From Glandiceps talaboti (Eukaryota > Hemichordata > Enteropneusta > Spengelidae), in the NCBI RefSeq assembly GCF_964340395.1, contig NC_135564.1, forward strand, positions 19,697,319-19,761,318: 64,000 nucleotides of DNA, written 5' to 3'. Made by a program: the position numbers and the translations under genes. Below the pieces are notes generated by a model. That model made no database searches. It had not been told where the DNA came from and saw nothing but the letters and a program-made list of their open reading frames with translations. Below are positions 23,492 to 34,090 of this stretch, one piece after another (position 1 is the stretch's first letter; every line of letters starts with the position of its first letter).

Positions 23492-26400
23492 TCAAAGGTG
23501 TAACCATACACTGAGTGCACACTGAGAACCCAATAATCGAACACAAAATTTCACACCAATTTACATTCTTGTCTCACAAGTCACGACTTCACACCATTCC
23601 TGTTATTTGAATATACTAAAAAAAAGAATTAGTGCTATGATATTTAATCACCGTTGCACTAAGTTTATTGTTTTCACAAAAGAAATGCTTATGGACTTTC
23701 TCCAACTTCGAGTTCGATCACAGTGCTTCGTGGTCTACATCTAGACGTGTGAAAACAAGCTTTGTCCGAGATATACCCGATATACATTGTACAGTACTTG
23801 TTTGCGCCAGATACGTTTCCTTTCCTACATTTTTTTGAAAAGACACCCGTATTTAATTGAAAATATTAGTAATTATGTAAAAGCATCATAAAAAATATTA
23901 TCATAAAGACTATATTTGAATGACAATGAAATTATATTTAGTGTACTTTATAATATAATTTTCACGCCTATTGCTTTCGCGGCGAAAAAACTAAAATCGG
24001 CTTTGTTGCGACATACGGAATTTTGCGATCACTGTGCTCTCAATACCAACAAAGCAAAATTAATGTTAAAGCAAAGCATATTGTAAAACTTGGTGTTTTT
24101 TAATATATGAATGCGTGGCCATATCAAAACGATAATTCCTTTGAGAACGTAGACGAGTCGTTATCTGTCCGAAAACTAGGTTGGTCTGAAAATTTGTACC
24201 GCTCCGATTATTCTACGTAAAGTGACTGATTCTACGATGCGATGGCCCTCTCACCAACTTCAAAGATTGTGTTTTGAACTTGGAATTGATGGAGGCGGCA
24301 AGGTGTTTCCGTGGATTTCTTCTCGAGACTGCAAGATCATATTTTGTTTTAACGGATAAAAACTACCTGCATGTTAAACTCGTTTATGTTCGTGTTCATA
24401 TTTTTGACAACATTCTCCGAGTGTCGTCCTCATTATGGTGTGACAGTTCTTGGCGCTGTTTTTGTTTTGCTAGCGCACTGTGACAAGTGATTGGAACGCT
24501 GGTCTGTTTGTGCAGTAAAAAGGCGCGAATGAAAAGATTAGTTTTAACTTTACTAATAATTATGATAATGTAGATTAAAAAAAAAATTTTTTTAAAAAAG
24601 ATCTGAAGAAGAAAAAACACTGAATCACTGAAAACTACTGAGTATCCAATGGACCTTTGATCTCTTGTTTGTATCATCCGGTTACCATCTCAGAACAGTA
24701 AAATTGCACGTAGACTCGGTTCAGCATTCAAAAATCAATACTATAGTAAATGATAAATCTATACAAAAATAGACTCGATATCAATGCTTTGTATGCAAAT
24801 TAGCGCATGTCACACAAGGTGAATACATTCGTCTTTGCCCCCTACGCTAGTAGGATGATGCAACACATGATACAGTTAGTTTATTTACTGTATACCACAT
24901 TCTGTACGCTCAATGGTGCCAACCTATGCAAAATTTGCCTTCTTTTAGTGATGACACTTTTTAAAGTGTTCTGAAGGACAGTATCCCAACTTCTCTGTCA
25001 AAAGTAGACTACTGAGAACTGATACAAACTGATAATCTTTTGCTAAAGACTCTTATTTTAATTAATTAATTAATTAATTAATCAGCTTTCTTACATTGGC
25101 GACACATTTGAATTACTGAACGTACCGTAGACTATACACAAATTGGAGATCAACAAGCAATGTTTATGATAGGCTATTCGTGGCTTTGAAAGAAATATGC
25201 TGAAAGAGATGGGGTAAAGATATCTTCAGATTCAACCCCAACAGGTAGGGTCTAGAATATATAGCTATAGATTTTCAGAGAGCTTTCAACATTTTATTTT
25301 TCATGTTTGCAAGTCCCTAATTCATTGGATACCTACTTTATATTGTAATCTCAGTCGCTGTATTTTTTATGAATCCTGGTCACACTTTAATATAAATTAT
25401 TACACTATTAAATATAAGCAACTTTGGGAATTGCTTACAAGTAAAGATGCCTCTCTCCACATATAATCAGAAGTTATTTTACGATTGGTTTTATTAGATT
25501 GATCAGCCACCTTTGTAGCCCAAGGTCCTAGATCATAATTACTGTTCAACTCAAGAGCCGAATTGAACTTGAACAGTGTCTCAAGCCAATATCTATCTTG
25601 TAATAAGGATTTCTGTATAAGTGTAGATAGTAGTCTAGTACACTATCCATCATCGAATCTAAAAGATCGTTAGAAATGATTCAATACCATGTTGGCATCC
25701 AGACTAGGTGGATAGCTAAATAACACTAAGACTAGTCCTCTTAGAAGGCAGCAAAGTTAGAGTCTTAATGACAAATTCCTAAATCATTCGATAGTTTCGA
25801 TGACGTGGGTGACATCACCGTTAGTTTCAATCATACACCCTTCTACTTAAATGATCGCGTGATAACCGATAAGTGTTACTGTCACCATTAAATTGACCTA
25901 CATCTGTCTCACCTGCCATATCAGACCAGTGAAGAATTTACCATACATGTCTACTCCATTCGATAAAGTGTACAACGTGACATTCAAAGGTACGCTATAG
26001 TTTAGACTGACCATGGAGGTAGAAAGGACGCTACATCCATGGACTGACACTGCAGCTTCTCCCATTCCCAACAAAACCAAGTTCAAAGCTACTCGAAGAT
26101 ACGAACAACTCAACATGTGGTAAATGTGTACGTTGTGAACTTATAATGTACGATATAACAACCACTTGTTTCATTTAAAGCCAACAACGACATTGGCACT
26201 TTGGGTAAAGTATAAACATTCAAATTCAAATTGAAATAAAACCTTTTGAACAGAACAAATTCCTGACAATGCCATCAAGCCCATCCACTACGCGAAAAAA
26301 AAGACAACTTCAAAACTTGGATTCAATTACAAACGCTAACGCTGACACTTGATCAGGTATATTTTGAACTCACTAACTTGTTAGGAATTTAAAAGCGTAT

Positions 26401-28045
26401 TAGAAGGGGTATCTTTGGAATGTGTGTTTGACGATTATGACATGCCTGGGCAAAACTTACATTTTACTGTGGTTCTAGAACGTAAGCTTGAAAATAGAAG
26501 AAAAAATTTGCAATACAGTTACTGTAATTGTTCATACCAGAGTATCCATGTTGGTGTGAAATGTGCAAACACGTTTGCCTATGTTCAAATATTTGTTGTC
26601 GAAAACTTCAAACCAGCATTAACTCTTCTAATTTGGTTAGGTTTTGGCTTCTAACTATGCGATAACAGAGGGTGAAAACCACCGCAACAATAGTTGCAGG
26701 ACAAATACAAAACAACTGCTGTAGACGGGAAACATGAAATTGCTCGTCACAATTTACTGATCATGACTCGATGGCAGGGTGTTTCAACGAAACGTTTTCT
26801 TCAACGTAGTTGCACAACAAGTATTCCTACAACCAAAGAGTTAAATATTAATTCTTCATCACCTATTATGGCAGGTAGCCCAATAACCGATACCGTTCCA
26901 AAACATGACCAAAAATGGTAACCATCAGGCTATTGTCTAAATTTAGAATATAGTATCGATGACGACATCACGGTTTGACAAACAAACAAAAACCTAATTG
27001 GGCAAATGTCATCAACACATAGACACATACAATCTGTATTTATTACAGTACATCAATGATTTGTGTGAGATTAGGTTCATCTCGATCCATTTCATTTCTT
27101 TAATATAGTTTTGGAACTACTGGTACGGCCTTACGGCGGTATATACACAATTGCAAGCTCATCATAGGAAAATTTAGAATGGTCGCAGTAACATAATGTA
27201 ACGAACAATTCTTGGTGGTGAGGAGGAGGAGGAGGAGGAGGTGGTGGTGGTGGTGTGATGGTGTGATAGAATCAGTGGTACCGGTGGTGTTATTTTTTCT
27301 TCACGTTAGCAAGAATAAAACTTGAAATGTAAAGAGCAAGAAAATGAACACCTTTAAACTCCAGGTGTTATACTAGTCATGTACATGTAGGTGTTCTTAC
27401 AAAATTGGCCCGTAGCCAAATACCATATCTGTCAAACCTTCCAAACAACTTAAATCTCCCTGGCAACCCTCTAGATAGACACTTGTCAACAAAGTCATGA
27501 TAAACCTAACACCCACGCACATCTAAATTGGTCACGTGATTAGACCAACTGACGGGTAAGATTGGTAGTCTGCCAAATTTGTGGACTTCTTTATAATACA
27601 TGAATTTATACACGGCTTATTTTAGGATTTACATTAACAACGTCAATAAGAACAACGTTAACATGAATGATACTGGCTTCGATCATTGTGGTGTAACAAG
27701 CCGAATTTACGACAGAAAGGGGAATTGGTGAGAAAATATTTCAGTCAAACATTTTTTCAGCTCCCCCCCACCACCACCACCTCTCCAGCGCTCAGAAAAA
27801 ATGTTGCAACCCCCTAATGAATTAAAGAATTTCCGTATTCCCAAAGTTCACGTCAAATACTTCGCCTTCCATCTGAAATAAACATACTTCACGTGCCATT
27901 ACATGCTTTGGAAGAAACTGCATGGCGATGTATGATGTGCCAAACGAGAGAAATAGTGAGTTGTCGTTATCACTGAGGGCGCTAGATTGTCGATAGCCCA
28001 TGTATGGATAGATCAGACGACAGCGAACCGCTAGCGATAGCATTG

Positions 28046-28125
28046 TGATTGGTGGCGCACTAGACTGTCGACAGTCGCTCACACCTTTTTTTTCCTACGT
28101 CTTATCTTAACTCCCATCCGGCGCA
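28046..28125 (+). repeat. Outer inverted repeat, left copy
   Basis: It contains the perfect palindrome GACTGTCGACAGTC followed by a GCTCAC stretch, then CCTACGTCTTATCTTAACTCCCATCCGGCGCAA. The reverse complement is found at 33,774-33,852, so the two copies face each other across 5.6 kb that contains the LINE. Confidence 0.7.
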
Positions 28126-28138
28126 ACACTACCATAAC

Positions 28139-28184
28139 CGCATACTGATATCAAGAGCCGAAGGCCCGAGTGATCAGTATGCGA
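28139..28184. repeat. Hairpin with 11-bp perfect arms
   Basis: CGCATACTGAT and ATCAGTATGCG enclose about 24 bases rich in GAGCC/GGCCC. It sits at the 3' boundary of the minus-strand LINE, between the LINE tail and the outer inverted repeat. Confidence 0.75.
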
Positions 28185-28564
28185 TTGAATTGAATTGAAA
28201 TTTTTTGAATTGAAATTTATTCCACCAGAAGAGAAAAATATATACACAAACTCTGAAAGCAACGGATAGAACATTTCTGGTGAGGGCCGTGGAAATAGTT
28301 CGTAGGAACTAATCAATGTCCATGGACCGTACATGTAGATAATAAATACAAATTTGGGTTGGTACGAGTTTCACAATAACAACAAACATACAATTCTTAG
28401 TAAATAAAGAGAAGTGTTGGTGGCAAAATTAAATGGAAGCTTATAAACATAACGGAAAAAAATAGTAAAATAAGAACAGGAAACAAGCACAAGTTCTAAT
28501 ATACAGAAATAAAATTACAGAAATAAAATTACAGTGGCAAATTGAAAGAGACAACAGATAAAGG

Positions 28565-31523
28565 CTATTCCCTCAGAAGATACTGCTTTAAGTTTTTCTT
28601 AAAAATATGTCTATTGTTTATCGTTCTTACAAACATTGGCACAGAGTTCCAGGTTTTAATAGATGCGTACTTGAAGTTGTGTGGACTAATTGAGAGGTTA
28701 ACCTTAGGGATTGGAAAGTTACCACTGTTGTTAGCACTGGTTGGATAGCTATGGGACAACTGGTATGTGATGTAATGGTCAAGAGTGTGTGTAAAGCGAT
28801 TATGGTTTAGATCGTAGATGAACATGCAAGTCTGAAGTTTACAAAGTTTATAGATGTCAAGAATATTAAGTTGGTTAAAGAGAGAAGTAGAGTGTGTATG
28901 GTAGTCAGAGAAGGTTATGAGACGAACTATTTTCTTTTGTAGACGGTAAAGTGGGTCAAGGGCTGTTGGATAAGTGTTTCCCCAGATTTCAACACAATAA
29001 CTAAGGTGGGGGAGAATTAGACTATTATAGAGGAGGATGAGGACAGATTTAGGAACATAGTGCCGAATGCGTGAAATCATGCCAACTTTCGGACAGATTG
29101 TGTTCCTCACTTTTTCAATATGTGACTTCCAAGTAAGGGAGGGGTCGATTGCTACGCCTAGGTATGTGGCTGACAACACTCCCTCTACGGGTGTATTGCC
29201 AATACAAAGACGTCCTTCCCGGTGGGTGGATTTTTGGGGCGTTTTTATGACCATATAGTTTGTTTTTTCGATGTTAATTGTAAGTTTGTTCGCATTGCAC
29301 CAGAGGTTGACTTTGTCAAGAGGTTTACTGAGAAGAGAAAGGTTAATATGGGTGGATGTCATGTATTTGAAAAGATTAGTATCGTCAGCAAATAGTCGAA
29401 TGTTGAAAGCATCAGTAGATTTATTAATATCGTTAATATAAATCAAGAAAAGGATAGGTCCCAAGATAGATCCTTGCGGTACACCACATTTGATCTGTCT
29501 TGGATTTGAAGTGAAGCCGTTGATATTAACAACCTGTTGACGATTTTCCAGATAGCTTTGGAACCAGCGGAGAGGTACACCTCTGATTCCATAGTAAGAA
29601 AGTTTTTTGAGTAGAATTTGGTGGTAAATAGTATCAAAAGCCTTTTTAAGGTCAATAAAGATGCCAAATGTAATAAGACCGTTGTCCATTTTCTCTGTAA
29701 TGTCTGAAACCAAATCAGCTAAAGCAAGTTTTGTACTATATTTTTTCCGAAATCCATATTGGGTATTTATAATAATATTAAATTTGTCGAGGAAAGTGGT
29801 TAGCTGGTCATGTACAATTGATTCGAAAAACTTACTGAGTATCGGTAGAATTGAAATGGGCCTATAGTTACTGGCTTCAAGCACTGAGCCTTTCTAATAG
29901 ATTGGTGATAGTTTTGCAAATTTGAGTGGGTCTGGAAATATGCCTTCAGTGAGAGAACAGTTAATAATGTGGGTTAGTGGACGAGAAATGTAATGAACAG
30001 AATCAATGATGAGTTTAGGATGAATATGATCGTGTCCCATAGCTTTCCGGGGATCTAAGCGACTGATTTCCTTGGCAACATCGTTTTCATTAACTGGACG
30101 AAAAAAGATTGAATTGGGGTAATTGTCAGTAAGGTAACTATCAAAACTTTCGGGAGAATTTATATTTGCTGCAAGATTAGGTCCAATATTTGAAAAGAAG
30201 TCATTAAAAGTTTCAGCTATGTCACTGCTTTCTGTCAAGAGTACATCAGTATGATCACAGGCTTTTATTTGTTTTGGGGGGTGACAAGTTTTTGCTATTT
30301 TTGTTTAAAATCTCGTTAATTGTTTTCCAAATTTTGTTTGTGTTTCCTGTATTGGACAGAAACTTAATGTGGTAATAGTGCCTTTTCGCTGATTTGAGAA
30401 GTTTTGTCAGTATGTTACGATATAATTTGTATTTGTTCCTGATATCGCTATTATTGGGTGATTTCTTTACTTTTGAGAATAATTTGTGTTTAGTCCTGGT
30501 CGAAATTAGCAAGCCCTTTGATAGCCATGGCTTGCTAAATCCAGAACCTTTAATGTTAAAGTGCTCAATTGGGGCGTGTTTCGAGGAAAGTTGATAAAAT
30601 ATATTACAGAAAGCAGTGTAAGCATTATTTGGGTCAGAGCAGTCAAAAACTGGTTGCCAGGAAATGTTGCTGAGATCAGACAGAAATGCCTCACAATTAT
30701 ACTTTGAAAAATCACATTTGAAGAAGGTTGAATTAGCGTTAAATACACACTCAAAATGATTGATTTTTGCGAAAACTGGGAAGTGGTCGGTGATATCAGT
30801 GTCAATACTCCCACAATCAATTAAATAATCTGTGATATTAGTTATTACGTGGTCAATAATTGTTTCTGTAGTGGTGGCGATTCTAGTTGGGGTGTTGATT
30901 GTCTGTACAAAATTATAACTATTTAAGAGGGCATTATACTCAGTATTTATGGAGGAATTCTGGTTGACGTCTATGTTGAAGTCTCCTAAAATTATACAAT
31001 TCTTATTCCTTGAAGACATGTAGTCCAGGCAGTTTTCCAAGCTCGTAAAAAATTCATGCACTGAGGTATTAGGCCTCCTGTATATTACGCCAACTACCAA
31101 TTTCTTTTTGTCTATATACATCTGTACAAATACTGATTCGGAGTGTGCAATTTGAAAGGTGTTAATTTGGGAGAATGACAATGAAATGTGAATATATAAA
31201 GCTGCTCCTCCACCTTGGGAATGTTCACGATTGCAGGTGATAATTTTGTAAGACGGGAGATTGAATAATGAGCATTCAGTCTTATTATGTAACCACGTCT
31301 CAGTTAACGCAATGACAGGGAAATTGGTCTGTAGACTATTTAAGAATGAAACTAACTCATCGAAATGTTTTCCTAGCGATCTGATATTCAAGTGAAAGGT
31401 AGAAAAAAGTTGCCTGTTTACATTTGTAGAGGTTAAAGAAGTTGTACCTGAGTTAAATTGTTCCAGTGAATATGCTTTACAGTTGTAATTTACAGTTGAT
31501 GGCTGAGTGTCAATAGAAACCAT
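28565..31523 (-). pseudogene. LINE ORF2: endonuclease and reverse transcriptase, one frameshift and one stop
   Basis: The protein of about 985 residues would nick target DNA and copy the LINE RNA. Residues ~45-270 are an APE-type endonuclease (HLNIRSL; LTETWL with the catalytic E; YRRPN; LGDFNID; IIDHVIT; TDHFPVF with the catalytic DH). The reverse transcriptase has NYRPISILP, YGFRKKYST, IFIDLKKAFDTI (first D), CGVPQGSILGP and the active-site FADDT (about 29,381-29,395). The C terminus ends WNSVP...FKKNLKQYLL. A one-base frameshift lies in an A run near 30,250. At about 29,891 a TAG replaces an expected lysine codon in PIYKKGS. With only these two lesions it looks recently active but not functional as read. 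The start ATG is 31,523. Confidence 0.9.
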
Positions 31524-31584
31524 TATTTACAGAAGTCTATTTATGGTATTTACAAATATACAAGTTAATGAGCATACTGCTTTG

Positions 31585-32460
31585 CTAACACAGACGTTCA
31601 ATGTCGTTCACTGATGTTATCCTGATTGCTCTACTTTCTTCGTTCTTTCTCACCAATATGTTTCCGTTCATGGTCCAAATAAATTTCCATTGTAGAGACT
31701 TCTTCTTTTCGTTTGCTTTGTAGAAAAGTTGTTTGTTGGCGGGGTTCAGGTTCTCGTTGAAAAAGATTCTGGTATCAGTGTGGTTGTCAATGTTCATGTC
31801 TCTTGTAGATTTGTTCTTGATGTGTTTTCGGGCAGAATATATGTTGTTCCGGATAGTTCTTCTGGTAAACTTGACGATTATCGGAGCTGGTCTTGGGTGT
31901 GGGTGTGCATGTGTTCTGGACGGTAAACGGTGACTGATGTCAATGTCGCTCGTTGAGATGTGGATGCCGGCTGAATTGGCGACTTTTACTACCAGAGAGT
32001 CGGTATCTTTGTCAGGCTGCTCTGGGACACCGTGTATCTCTAAGTTGTTTCGCCTTGTGTACTGTTGTAGATCCCTCAGTTCTTGTTGTGTTGTGGTTAA
32101 GTTGTCGTTTATGGACACTAGTTGTTCTTTCAAGCTTTTGTTTTCTGCCTCAATGTTTTCCATTCGTTCCTTATACATATCAAAGAAAGTACTAATATAT
32201 TCGACGGATGCCTGTAGGTCATTAAGCTTCCTTTCAACGGTTGGTATTTTTTCGATCTTGTCACTCAGTGATGCTAGCGTTGACAAGATCTGGGAAAACT
32301 GGCTTTGTTCTTCTCGGTCGGCCATCTTGTCTTTGTCTTGGTGCTTACTTGAACTTGAACTTGGAGCTGGGAACCGCTTCGCCTCACATTTCTTGCAAAG
32401 GTCAAGGTCTCCTTGGCAAAGACGTACTCCTCGTGACTGACCACAATCATTACATTTCAT
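31585..32460 (-). CDS. LINE ORF1: zinc-finger, coiled-coil RNA-binding protein
   Basis: This intact 291-residue ORF is the ORF1 nucleic-acid chaperone of the LINE. The N terminus has five cysteines in a CxxC-C-CxxC arrangement (residues 3-25: CNDC...C...CKKC), a small zinc-binding domain. A Ser-rich linker follows. Residues ~55-140 are heptad-rich (EKIPTVERKLNDLQASVEY; NIEAENKSLKEQL), a trimerising coiled coil in this family. RRNNLEIHGVPE leads into the RRM-like domain (DISHRLPSR, PIIVKFTRRTIRNNIY), then a basic C-terminal domain. It ends 61 bases before the ORF2 start. The first ATG fits because CxxC begins at residue 3. Confidence 0.85.
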   Translation of the reverse strand: MKCNDCGQSRGVRLCQGDLDLCKKCEAKRFPAPSSSSSKHQDKDKMADREEQSQFSQILSTLASLSDKIEKIPTVERKLNDLQASVEYISTFFDMYKERMENIEAENKSLKEQLVSINDNLTTTQQELRDLQQYTRRNNLEIHGVPEQPDKDTDSLVVKVANSAGIHISTSDIDISHRLPSRTHAHPHPRPAPIIVKFTRRTIRNNIYSARKHIKNKSTRDMNIDNHTDTRIFFNENLNPANKQLFYKANEKKKSLQWKFIWTMNGNILVRKNEESRAIRITSVNDIERLC

Positions 32461-32581
32461 CTTGCTATACTTTGGGATGATTTACTGGGCTTACAATGTT
32501 CATTTTAGCGATTTTATACGGAGCGTTTTTCAAAAGCTGTTACAACCCATACGCCCATTATGCTAACGATTATAGTAGTTA

Positions 32582-33773
32582 GTGGGTTTTCACCTTAGAG
32601 TAGACGAACGATATATGCAGACGGCAAACTATTGATATGCAAATACGAACGTAAGCATGAATAGATGCCACGTATAAATCGACTGAAACCTCATTAATCT
32701 ATTGACAATATTTAACGTCGACGAAAGTGGACGTATGCAAATTTTAGAACGAAAGCACATTTTAGAACGAAAGCCGACGAAAATATATTGTTATGCAAAG
32801 ACAGAGTGACGTATAAATCGACATGGCCGACGAAAAGGTCAATAATCAATTGACATATTTGTCTCCAACGAAAGTTGATGTATGGAAATTAACATGACAA
32901 AGAGTAAGTACAAGTAATGGTACGATATGGTTGCGTAACTGTGCTGCTCGACTACGTACTGGGGAGAATCACCAGAGCTTGTTGAATTCCAAGTACATGT
33001 ATATTATACATGTACTTGGAATTCAACAAGCTCTGGTGGGCTATAACTATAACTATGTTTTACTACTTTTACTCTGGAGTTTCACCTCTGACAAATAGAG
33101 GTTGCCACAAAAAATGTCTTGTCAAATTCATGGAATTAAAGCAGAACATAAGTAGCACCATTACCGTTCTTCACTTCCACTTTGAAAGCAACCAGGCTAG
33201 ACAACCTACGAACGCATGTCGAATGAGGATTAACGGTTTATTTCCGTGAATATTTCGACCTTTTAATTTTCATGGTTCGTACTTTCTACTATTAGATCTT
33301 AGAGAGAAGTCTCTAAATGCCCTTGCCAATCAACACAGTTCTACTCTTTGTCTAGATACAGTGCAAAGTTTGTCTTCCGCTAAGGATGATTTAACCTGAT
33401 ACTTCAATATTTCAATGGACATCTCATTATAATTTGCATGCCAGAGTCTTCCAACGTTAGCCAATGACGATACAATGTTCTCAAGTTGAGAACATTGTAT
33501 TCTGTTCTAAATTCACTGTTTCTAAAACCGCCAGCTACTGCTGCAGTGTCTGAGCTGAGCAATACTACAATTTTTGATTGGTGGAATCTAAAGATTTGCA
33601 TATAGAATTACAGATGGTTTCAATGACGTTAAATATTGTCAAAAGACTAATGAGTCTGTATTGTTGTTTAGGTCGTGTTCATTCAGGTTAACGTCCGTAT
33701 TTGCATATGAATATCTCATTAACAAGGGGATCGTAGTTGACCGTCGGTATAAGTGCTTAGGTGAAAACCCGCT
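32582..33773. mobile_element. Inverted-repeat element, ~1.2 kb, TIRs ~140-150 bp
   Basis: The plus strand at 32,582-32,720 (GGGTTTTCACC ... ATATGCAAATACG ... TTGACAATATTTAACGTC) is matched by the reverse complement of 33,622-33,773 with moderate divergence. The termini are GGGTTTTCACC and GGTGAAAACCC. Internally, a second partial repeat of GACGTATAAATCGAC lies at 32,810. No transposase was recognised, so it is non-autonomous. It might instead be a rearranged LINE 5' end; the inverted ends argue against that. Confidence 0.6.
32970..33038. repeat. 69-bp perfect palindrome (34-bp arms, 1-base centre)
   Basis: The arms 32,970-33,003 and 33,005-33,038 are exact reverse complements around T33,004. 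The arms begin CACCAGAGCTTGTTGAATTC and the centre is ACATGTATATTATACATGT. The sequence would form a cruciform or hairpin. Confidence 0.92.
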
Positions 33774-33852
33774 ATTGCGCCGGATCGGAGCGCGGATAGA
33801 TAAAACGTAGGGGAAAAGGCGCAAGCGACTGTCGACAGTCTAGTGGCGCACT
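33774..33852 (-). repeat. Outer inverted repeat, right copy
   Basis: It reads TTGCGCCGGAT ... AAAACGTAGGGG ... GCGACTGTCGACAGTCTAGTG, the reverse complement of 28,046-28,125 with about 20% differences and small indels. It directly abuts the 1.2-kb inverted-repeat element. Confidence 0.7.
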
Positions 33853-33856
33853 AAAT

Positions 33857-34090
33857 ATTGCAAACTTTCGGTGTGAAATTCACAACCTCGTTTCGTACCA
33901 CATGCCTAAGCTTGGAATGAAGTGAACATCGCATGTGTATTACCATACACTTCTGTTTGTCGATAGTTTCCGTAATTGAGAAGTGGCGTTTCACTCCATT
34001 TAAGGAAACCATGCAACTCTACCCCCACCATCCCATCCCCTTTGAACTAAGGAATATACTACGATCATAGATTACAGTTGAAGAATTTCA
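33857..34090. repeat. Duplicated segment, paralogous to 60,711-60,950
   Basis: Shared words in order: AAACTTTCGGTG, CACAAYCTCGTTTC, GTACCACA, CCTAAGCT, ACACTTCT, GTCGAYAGTTTCC, a C/A-rich block, TTTGAACT, GAGGAATACTA, TACGATCATAGA. The 60.7-kb copy lies 300 bases upstream of a TM2 pseudogene, while this copy lies about 9.7 kb upstream of the intact TM2 gene. Confidence 0.75.

Larger units (their letters stand above)
21740..28030. repeat. Tandem segmental duplication, unit 2
   Basis: This is the second copy of the 15.8-21.45 kb unit. It lacks the SINE and LINE fragment of unit 1. It carries its own extra 1.9 kb or so between about 24,910 and 26,850, part of which corresponds to displaced pieces (for example 25,675-25,710 resembles 20,930-20,985). 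The end is ragged: the AGACGACAGCGA(G/A)CCGCT phrase is at 21,436 in unit 1 and 28,016 in unit 2. Short ORFs inside, such as 26,415-26,654, have no recognisable domain. Confidence 0.8.
28185..32520 (-). mobile_element. Nearly full-length APE-type non-LTR retrotransposon (CR1/L2/Jockey-like)
   Basis: ORF1 and ORF2 lie in order on the minus strand with a 61-base gap. A 3' UTR of about 380 bases ends in TTCAA-type repeats (28,185-28,225), as in LINEs with short-repeat tails. ORF1 is intact. ORF2 has one frameshift and one stop. The 5' end is not certain: sequence above 32,520 changes character. The element lies between the outer inverted repeats at 28,046 and 33,774. Clade choice among CR1, L2, Crack, Daphne and Jockey would need a tree. 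Confidence 0.85.

Noticed and set aside
31937-32440. 167-codon plus-strand ORF
   Set aside because: It is antisense to the intact LINE ORF1 and has no recognisable domain.
32636-32900. LINE 5' UTR promoter monomers
   Set aside because: The repeated words belong to an inverted-repeat structure paired with 33.6-33.8 kb, which fits a separate TIR element better.
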